Position numbers and translations under genes: made by a program. A stretch of DNA of 64,000 bases. Source: Lonicera japonica. Taxonomy: Eukaryota > Streptophyta > Magnoliopsida > Dipsacales > Caprifoliaceae. The notes under the pieces were generated by a model. That model was not told the DNA's origin, ran no database searches, and saw nothing but the letters and a program-made list of their open reading frames with translations. Below are positions 57,200 to 64,000 of this stretch, in pieces. How positions within the stretch are numbered: the stretch's first letter is position 1; every line of letters begins with the position of its first letter. The stretch is from contig JAKCWG010000748.1 in the NCBI GenBank assembly GCA_021464415.1, positions 1 to 64,000 of the forward strand, given 5' to 3'.

Positions 57200-58738
57200 A
57201 TGTCTGCTTCTTGTTCTGCTGCTGCTTCACCTTTTGTTAACCTCTCCGCTCTCACATTCAGGAAAGTTACTCCTCTTCTTCTCTCTGATAGTAGTAGTAA
57301 TAGTGACAGTATTTTCCTCCATCACCACTCTTCTTCTCATACTTCTACTACATTAAAAGTAAACCCTAATTATTCAACTCCCCTAAGCACTAATCAAATT
57401 CAACCAAATTTAACCAAATTTCTCAAACGTTCTATCCTTTCATTCCATCGGATACTCATTTCTAGGTCTAAATACAAAACATATCATCTCACTCAAGTAT
57501 TAGGGAATATTAGCAAAATGGGTGAGTACCAGACTGTCCTTTATCTCTTTCACAAAATGCGACTTTCAGGTGTTGAGGTGAATAATTATACAGTAAACAT
57601 CGCAATTAATTGTTACTGCCACTTGAATGGAGTCGATTTTGGTTTTGCATTGGTAGGCACCATTTTCAAACGCAGTAATTTACCCGATGAGGTTACCTTC
57701 ACCACTCTGATAAAGGGGCTTTTCGCTCAAGGTAGATATTATGAAGCTGAAAAATTGTTCAAAAAGCTGATGAGAGAGAAGCTGATAGAACCTAATGTTT
57801 ATACTTATGGGACTGTGATAAACGGGCTCTGCAAATCGGGGAACAATTTAGCTGCCATTGAGTTACTCAGCGACATGGGAAAATATAATTTTGAGGCTTG
57901 TGAAATGCTGCCTTCCTATAGTACAATTATAGATAGTCTTTGCAAGGACAATATGGTCGGTGATGCTATGAGACTATTACCTGAAATGATTGAGAAAGGC
58001 ATTTCTCCAAATGTTGTCACATATAACTCTTTGATTCACGGCCTATGCAATTTTGGTCAATGGGAAAAAGTTACCAGATTGTTAAGGGAAATGCTGGAGC
58101 GAAAAGTATCTCCAGATGTACATACTTTCAGTATCTTGGTAGATGCACTTTGCAAAGAAGGGCTGGTACGAGAAGCAGAGGAAGTACTAAAAGTTATGAT
58201 TCAGAGTGGTGAAGTACCTAATCTGGTCACGTACACTACCCTGATGGATGGATATCGTTTGCGAGGCCAAATGGATAAAGCAAGAGAAATCTTTGAGTCC
58301 ATGGTGAGTATGGGCCTTGAGCCTGACGTTATTGGCTATAATATTTTATGCAATGGATATTGCAAGAACGGGAGAATGGATGAGGGCATTTGTCTCTTTA
58401 ATGAGATGATAGCTAAAGGATTACACCCTAATGTTCGCATATATACTGTAATGATAGATGGACTTTGTCGAGAAGGGTTCTTTGATGAAGCAAAAGAGTT
58501 GCTTGTGATAATGGAGGAATGTGGCTGCATTCCGAATGGCATCACTTACAATGTTATAGTACATGGATTCCTTAAAGGAAGCCAATATTATGAGGCATTA
58601 TTACTTATGGAGAAAATGGTCAGACGTGGTTTCTCTCCTGATGAATCTACTGTTTCAATGCTAGTGGATATACTTCAAATAAGAGGACAGGATCCTACAA
58701 TCCTTGATATGATTCAAAATTTTTTACCGAAGGAATAA
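57200..58738 (+). CDS. P-class PPR protein, restorer-of-fertility-like
   Basis: This intronless gene of 512 aa is a paralogue of the gene at 11772. The start is the first ATG in frame (MSASCS). The open frame runs further up to 57077 but has no ATG. The N-terminus is Ser/Ala/Leu-rich with TFRKVTP, consistent with a mitochondrial presequence (inference). Motifs begin near residue 90. Eleven full PPRs and a partial twelfth follow, ending at FLPKE. It has one copy of the five-motif module that gene 1 repeats. Motif 8-9 (GYRLRG; IGYNILCNGYCKNGRM) has no counterpart in gene 1. It retains the C-terminal tail that gene 1 lost, so it is the more normal family member. A TIR element sits 153 bp upstream of the ATG and may have altered its expression. 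The likely role is organelle RNA processing or restoring fertility. The target is unknown. Confidence 0.93.
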   Translation: MSASCSAAASPFVNLSALTFRKVTPLLLSDSSSNSDSIFLHHHSSSHTSTTLKVNPNYSTPLSTNQIQPNLTKFLKRSILSFHRILISRSKYKTYHLTQVLGNISKMGEYQTVLYLFHKMRLSGVEVNNYTVNIAINCYCHLNGVDFGFALVGTIFKRSNLPDEVTFTTLIKGLFAQGRYYEAEKLFKKLMREKLIEPNVYTYGTVINGLCKSGNNLAAIELLSDMGKYNFEACEMLPSYSTIIDSLCKDNMVGDAMRLLPEMIEKGISPNVVTYNSLIHGLCNFGQWEKVTRLLREMLERKVSPDVHTFSILVDALCKEGLVREAEEVLKVMIQSGEVPNLVTYTTLMDGYRLRGQMDKAREIFESMVSMGLEPDVIGYNILCNGYCKNGRMDEGICLFNEMIAKGLHPNVRIYTVMIDGLCREGFFDEAKELLVIMEECGCIPNGITYNVIVHGFLKGSQYYEALLLMEKMVRRGFSPDESTVSMLVDILQIRGQDPTILDMIQNFLPKE

Positions 58739-59475
58739 TTTACTCTAAGTTCCAACTTCCAGCATAGTTTCATCACGTTCTCCATTTGCCTCAAAGATTG
58801 AGGCAATATTTTGACAAACGTATGGGGACAACAAAGGCTATATAAAGGGAATATGTCTCTCTCAAAGCAATCTTGTCTGTTATAGGCAATGCAAAATGTT
58901 GGAGTTAAAACTAGCACTCATTGTTCTACTGTGAAGAGGCTCTATGCAAGTGACACCAGGAGATTAAGTTATATGGTGTCAACGCATCATCAAATTTAAT
59001 CTGTTTGGATATGGGCAATGGAAGTGTTCACTTTCTTGGTAAGTCCTCATACCTCATTTTTGCTCTCCTTGAAATTTGCCCATGTGGGTCAGTAGTTTGA
59101 GAGCTTGCTTTCTAGTTTCTATATAAATTAGAAGCAGACAATAGTCTCTGATTTTAATTCAGGATGGTATTTTAATTTTCTTCAAAAAGTATGAAAACTT
59201 ATAGGTCATGGCAAATTGAAAATTACGCTTTTGTTTCTTCTTATTGTCAATTATGCCATAATAAATTTATCTATATTATGATTTCGGTCTGTCTGGTATA
59301 TAACGAGGAGTCGATGACACGTGATTGAGATTAAGTCTATGTTTCTCTTTAAAAAGTTCAAATGATATTTTAATAGGAGATACGTTATGGTGAACAACTA
59401 AATATTCTTGAATTTCTTTTTCCGTTTGTAGTTGTTCAAACTATAAACTTCACTCTACAATCACATGAAAATCTC
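58739..59475 (+). other. 3' flank shared with PPR gene 1
   Basis: Non-coding. Blocks such as TCCAACTTCCAGCAT, TTCACTTTCTTG, GAGAGCTTGCTTTCTAGTTT, CAGGATGGTAT and ACAATCACATG recur in the same order downstream of gene 1 (about 14590-15575). Gene 1's copy is interrupted by the 14867 MITE. The duplication that made the two genes therefore included at least 0.7 kb of 3' DNA. Confidence 0.75.
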
Positions 59476-59555
59476 TGATTTAAAGTTTAAGCCATTGTTA
59501 TTCTGAGAAGTTTGACAATGGATATGACCAGAGGATATTTGTTATGATATATTTG

Positions 59556-59670
59556 TGTATGGAAATATATGTGCATATACATGTGAATGGTACATATATA
59601 TATACATGTGAATGGAAATATATGTGCATATACATGTGAATGGTACACATACATGTGAATGGTACATATA
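59556..59670. repeat. ATGTGAATGG minisatellite
   Basis: Units of CATATACATGTGAATGG, some joined to AAATATATGTG, recur four times, partly as a larger duplicated block. It produces overlapping His/Tyr-rich frames on the minus strand that are not genes. Confidence 0.85.
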
Positions 59671-60307
59671 TGCAAAATTGCAAATAACCAACTTATAGAT
59701 TCATAAATGAATACCTAGTGATTATTTCTTTCCGTGTAAGTGGTGGAAATTATAGGGAGAAGATGTCAGCATTGGTAGTGTACTTTCAAACATGTAAGAA
59801 AAATCCATTTTCATACATCACTTTTTTTCATTATTTAATTCTTGTTCTCACAAGATGAAGTTTGAAAATGTCTCACTAGCACCATCCTGTCCATTCGATC
59901 AATTCACTCAAAGTCAACGGTGAATGTTGCTCCATTTGTTTGATTTGCTCTGAAATATTTCGCCTCAGCTCCAAGTTTAAACCCTTCTCTGACACGCCAT
60001 CTGTTTCTCAGATTTCGTGTCTCACCAATCGTCAGCACCTGCTCTCTCTAACAAGCAATTCTCAAAGTCATTAGCTTCATTTGACATATCCTTTCATTTG
60101 CGTGGAATCTCTGCCGTTGCAATTACTGGGTATGTGACTTCCCATTTTTGTACACGTCCTTGGGCTCTGTGGTTCCATTTTGTTTGAAAAGGCTTCTTGG
60201 TGATATATTTAGTGTTTTGCAGATTACTTATTCATTTTCCCTTCTAAAGATTTTCTTCCAATACGGGGTTTCATACGAAATCTGAGTTTGAGCTAATTTA
60301 TTGATCA
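59671..60307 (+). other. Intergenic; possible 5' UTR exon
   Basis: No open frame. About 59890-60129 is CT-rich, is less AT-rich than its surroundings and ends at a good splice-donor sequence (CTGGGTATGTG, GT at 60130). It reads like a first non-coding exon of a rightward gene, but no downstream coding exon could be recognised in this window. Confidence 0.3.
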
Positions 60308-60310
60308 TAA

Positions 60311-60505
60311 GGGTGTGTATGATAAAAAGGTTGGAAAATGACTCAAAACACTACTAACTTTTATGAGAGATTCTTCAGTTTTCCATGGAATACAATTCTT
60401 TGGATGGTGGCAAAGAAATTTTTTCTGTGGAAAATAAGGAAAAGATGGATAAAATTTAACCAAATCAATTGTGTCCTTTTTTCCAACATTTTTTCAAACG
60501 GACCA
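60311..60505. mobile_element. Harbinger-like MITE, degenerate
   Basis: The ends GGGTGTGTATGATAAAAAGG and CATTTTTTCAAACGGACC are imperfect inverted repeats, with TAA on both sides (60308-60310 and 60506-60508). A 3-bp TAA/TTA duplication and GGGTG start point to PIF/Harbinger (Tourist-like) MITEs. The interior has TTCCATGGAA-type motifs. Confidence 0.6.
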
Positions 60506-60508
60506 TAA

Positions 60509-62318
60509 GAGTTTGAACTCAGCTAGAATCTTTTCAAACAAATAAAAAAATTATGGTCTAGTTTCTAATTTAGTGTTATGGTTGTGAAATTTATTCAGCT
60601 GTTGACTTGCTGATTGTTGAGTGATTAACCATTTTTCTTCATGATTGAAAGGAACTTGGACTATTTGTGTAATCTTGGAAATCCCATTTCTTTTGCTATG
60701 CTTCTAATAGGTTGTCTATTTATGAGAGTGACTGTTTATACTATATTGTGTAAGTCAGTCTATGTAGCCTACTCCCCCATCTCAAATTAGGAGTTTGACT
60801 CTCCTTTTTGGGACACCTCAAATTAAGAATCTCATTTCATATTTGGAACATGCGTGATCAACATACCATTTCTTACCATAGTAAATAAGTTTTTATTCTT
60901 GATCATTGATTATGTTGGGATCAAATTGTTTCTTGGAAAGTGCAAAAGTCAAAGTGGAGCTCTTATTGAGAATTAGGGAGTATTTCTTTTCATAGTAATT
61001 CATTTCTTACATGCATTTTGGTGGGTGTTGGTATCTGTTTGATTCCTCTTCCCTATAATTCTTTTTTTTTTCTTTTTCTTTTCTGGGTGAAATAGGGGTA
61101 TCTAGATAGGCATTTAGTGACTCAAGCGAGTGAAGGTGCAAATGCAGGAGAGCGGGAAAATCGATAAGAGTTTCGACCAAATCGTGATTGGGAAACTGGA
61201 TAAAACAAGAATTAGGGGACTAGGGTGGGCATTAGTTGTCATAAGCACACACTTTGACAAGTGTGATAATTCACAGTTTCTAGAGTTATAGTCATATGCT
61301 GAATCGGTTTTTATTTTTTCTTTTCCATGGGTTTCTTGTTTAGATTGTAATATGGTTACATCATTGTTTAGTTCAAGGCTTCCATTTTACGACTTCTTTA
61401 TATGCTATATATCTTTGTCATTGATATTGATTTCTAGAATTGGATGTTAATTATTTCGTTTTTACTTTTTTCTATCACCATATGTTAGTTCTAGACTTCT
61501 GGTGTGATGAAGTTGTATTATGATGTGAGTTTCATTTGTTTTCTTTCTAAAGAAAGTTAAATCATATACTGTTTTTGCGCGGTCTCAAACTTATTCAAAG
61601 CAATATGTAAGTATTTCAATTTTCATGATAAAGTACAATCCCTTTCTTCATTCTTTTCTTTCTTGGAATATAGTTCAGATACTATTGTTCTCTACTTCTC
61701 TTATTCTAATTGTTAGAAATTGATTTCGTTTTAGTTAAAGATAGAACCTAAAGTGTAGAAGATTCGTTAAAACTTGGGTTCTGCTCTGTTAAATTGGGAT
61801 ATAATCTGGATCGTGATTGTTGGTTTTGCCTTTTGTCGCACTTGGTCTTTGTGAAGGGAAATTCCCACGTAATGTGATGTCTTATTTGTTTTCTTGTTAG
61901 CCTCCCATTTTTTTTTTTAATTTATAATTTTTGTCCTTTTATATGTTAAATTTTTTGAATAAATAAGCTTTTCAAAGGCTGAGATGGAAGGTTTTCCCTT
62001 CGATGGATTAGAAGCAAATATACTTTCCCAAAGTCTGATAGACACCATGTATAAAAAGTTAAAACTACATTCATAGCATTTTTTTTTTATTTTAAATGAC
62101 CTAGTTTTAGTTTAGTTTTGTTTATGTCTCATAGAAGAGTAAAATTTTTAGACTGTTTATTTTGAACAAAGGGTCGGGTGTCCAAACTCTACCAGATAAA
62201 AGTGATAGGGCCAGTCTAAACGATACTGATTTGCCGACGGTTTTCCCTTTATCACATTCTCCGTTTTTTACATTTTTGCATGATTTTGGTTGAAACTATG
62301 AGAACGGAGAACCTTCAT
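60509..62318. other. Intergenic
   Basis: No supported gene. A denser stretch at 61090-61210 (GAGTGAAGGTGCAAATGCAG region) has stops in every useful frame, and I do not recognise it. The rest is T-rich, intron-like DNA, which would fit an intron of the gene suspected at 59890-60129. Confidence 0.4.
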
Positions 62319-62565
62319 TGCGTTTGATTGGTTTACATGGAAAGGAATTGTGTCCCATGCATTTTTATTTTTATTTTCGTATGGAAACCTTTTTTCAGTG
62401 AAAAACAAGAATTTAAGGGGAGATAGTTTTGGAATTACTCAGAAAATGAGAAAACTGAAGCGAAACCAAGTTGTACTGTGTAAATTGATTGGATTCCATA
62501 GAATTAAACATGGAAAACATGAAATTTTGAGCATTTTCCATGAAACACAAGTGCAATCAAATGCT
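62319..62565. mobile_element. Probable MITE relic (GCGTTTGATTG ends)
   Basis: TGCGTTTGATTGG at the left and GTGCAATCAAATGC at the right are inverted, and ATGGAAA/TTTCCATG motifs run through the interior, as in the element at 63150. The target duplication is not clear. The open frame across it (62350-62580) is a by-product. Confidence 0.5.
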
Positions 62566-63146
62566 CTTGATGTAGTTTAAAAATGTTACTTCTCAATTTT
62601 GAACCTGTTGAGGATGGTGATTCTCTTCAAGAAACTTAAGATTAGCCAAGGCTTCATGGTTAATTTTATTTTTTTTTCTTCGTATTTCTATTTGTGTTTT
62701 TTTTCCGTAATTTTTTTGGCTATTTTGATTTGTGCTAATTTCTATTTTTTTTCTTCTTTTTTGGAACTGTAAAACCAGTGCAGTTGCAGCTTTAAGAGAA
62801 GGGTTGCATTGACGTTATTGATGATGAGAGAATGTTTTGAAAGAACAACTTTTGGCCTTAATGGCCCGCATGCTGTACGTTTTACCTGTACTATTCTAAT
62901 TTTGGCAAATTCCGGGGCTATTTATTATTTTTTCCTAGAGGTGGTGTTGGTGCTACAGCGGCGATGGTCGTGCGATGGTCTTGATGGTGGGGCAGCGGTG
63001 TAGATGGTTGTCGTGGTGCTGGAAATTAGTGAACAATGCAGCAAGGATGCAACATTTTGCAGATCAATTAATTCTAATTTGTCAGCTTAATGAATGAAGA
63101 ATCATGTTTTTTTTTTTTTTATACAATTCCATATATACAGCAATTA
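62566..63146. other. Intergenic
   Basis: No supported gene. A short frame at 62809-63003 includes a GGTGGTGTTGG/GATGGTCG G-rich stretch but no recognisable domain. A run of T lies at about 63107. Confidence 0.45.
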
Positions 63147-63149
63147 TTA

Positions 63150-63670
63150 GGGTGCGTTTGATTGGCCATATTTTCTATGAAAAATATGGTTTTTTCACCC
63201 AAGTTGTTACTTTTGTGCTGTTTGATTTTCAAAATTTTTTTGGCAGTCGAACTCCCACTTTTGGCATTGTTCATGTACTTTTCCATGTAAACAAGGAAAA
63301 CATTTTATTTAGGAGGGGCTTGTATTTATTTTCCAGGCAATTGCACATTTTTCGAGACAAAATTTTACCCATTTTCTACATTAAAAATGTTATAACTTAA
63401 ACTACAAAATTCAAAATTTAATATTTAAAATATACTAATTAAGATCAATTAAACAAGATTTATCATGATTATAAAATTATTTTAAAAAAATACCCATCAT
63501 TTTTTCTATATTAAAAATGCCATAATACAACTAATATTTTTCTGGTAGAAAATTAAGGCAATCAAACACATTTAATTGACATTTTTCATGCAACTCAATT
63601 CTAGGCAATTCAATTGCCTGGAACTTATTTTCTTTCTATATAAATTCCATGTTTGTAATCAAACGCACCC
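63150..63670. mobile_element. PIF/Harbinger-type MITE, TTA duplication
   Basis: It starts GGGTGCGTTTGATTG and ends GTAATCAAACGCACCC. The ends are inverted repeats (14 of the first 15 bases). TTA flanks both sides (63147-63149 and 63671-63673). These are standard marks of Tourist-like Harbinger MITEs. 521 bp, AT-rich, with no transposase. The frame at 63104-63400 is not a gene. Confidence 0.9.
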
Positions 63671-63673
63671 TTA

Positions 63674-64000
63674 GTGTTATTCATATAGAGGAGTGGATTT
63701 TTTGAAGTGTGTTAATCAATGGTGTCAAACTAATGTTTGTGTTCTTCCTATGTCCCAAATCAAGAGCAAGCATTTTTTTTAGGCTATAATTAATGTACTG
63801 AATTTTACGATAGTAAACAGTTTGTGAACTAGCAAAAGCCTCAAATTGTAATTTTGGTACCTAAGAAATGGATTGCCATGAATTTGTGAAATACGCATTC
63901 TATCTTAAATGAACTTCTAGTTTATTTATAAAAAAATAAAATAATGTTAGTGAAATGATCATCTAAAATTTCAATGGCCGAAAATGATTATATATCTCAA
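63674..64000. other. Right edge, nothing recognised
   Basis: AT-rich DNA with no open frame of note and no clear repeat up to the window end. Confidence 0.5.

Noticed and set aside
59487..59683. His/Tyr/Ile-rich minus-strand frames
   Set aside because: They are translations of the ATGTGAATGG minisatellite.
62350..62580. 76-codon frame
   Set aside because: It lies within a MITE relic with inverted GCGTTTGATTG-type ends.
63104..63400. 98-codon Phe-rich frame
   Set aside because: It lies mostly within the Harbinger MITE and has no domain.

Overview
The window looks like nuclear DNA from a flowering plant, most likely a eudicot. The reasons are AT-rich intergenic sequence, two intronless P-class pentatricopeptide-repeat (PPR) genes of the restorer-of-fertility-like type, degenerate Ty1/copia elements primed by initiator-Met tRNA, plant hAT transposases (zf-MYM1/DUF4371 type and BED/DUF659 type), a LINE fragment and several MITE-like TIR elements. 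Species cannot be settled from the sequence. No bacterial operon, CRISPR array, rRNA or tRNA gene was seen.

Layout. 1-3704: gene-poor flank. 3705-8768: copia element A, complete with LTRs, primer site, polypurine tract and a TAAAC target duplication, but its coding region is broken. 9419-10114: two fold-back elements. 11772-14390: PPR gene 1, about 22 motifs, built around a 534-bp tandem super-repeat and cut short by a nonsense codon. 14867-15224: double-hairpin MITE in its 3' flank. 17042-18254: three decayed exons of an FHA-domain gene. 18615-19055: LINE reverse-transcriptase scrap. 21288-22654: non-autonomous hAT element with perfect 8-bp target duplications. 23964-32368: copia element B (LTRs about 1.45 kb, GGTAG duplication). 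About 32929-41882, minus strand: copia element C, a ruin holding two nested insertions, one of them a solo LTR of the B family with an ATCAT duplication (37226-38525). 44451-48330: a zf-MYM1-like hAT transposon and a related short element beside it. 49663-50366: a TIR element. About 50739-55533: a BED/DUF659 hAT element with a Tyr/Ser/Gly-rich tail. 56006-57046: a TIR element inserted just upstream of PPR gene 2 (57200-58738, 512 aa, about 11 full motifs). 58739-64000: the 3' flank shared with PPR gene 1, then intergenic DNA with Harbinger-like MITEs.

How it fits together. The two PPR genes are same-strand paralogues about 43 kb apart, and their homology runs from just upstream of the ATG to roughly 1 kb past the stop. 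They look like two members of a restorer-like PPR cluster that has been pushed apart by transposons. Only these two genes look intact enough to make protein. Nearly every other coding trace is a transposon pseudogene, and most of its stop codons or lost catalytic residues can be explained by single C-to-T or G-to-A transitions, as expected of old methylated repeats. The most striking feature is the exact 178-codon, five-motif periodicity of PPR gene 1, which should make its predicted RNA target partly periodic.
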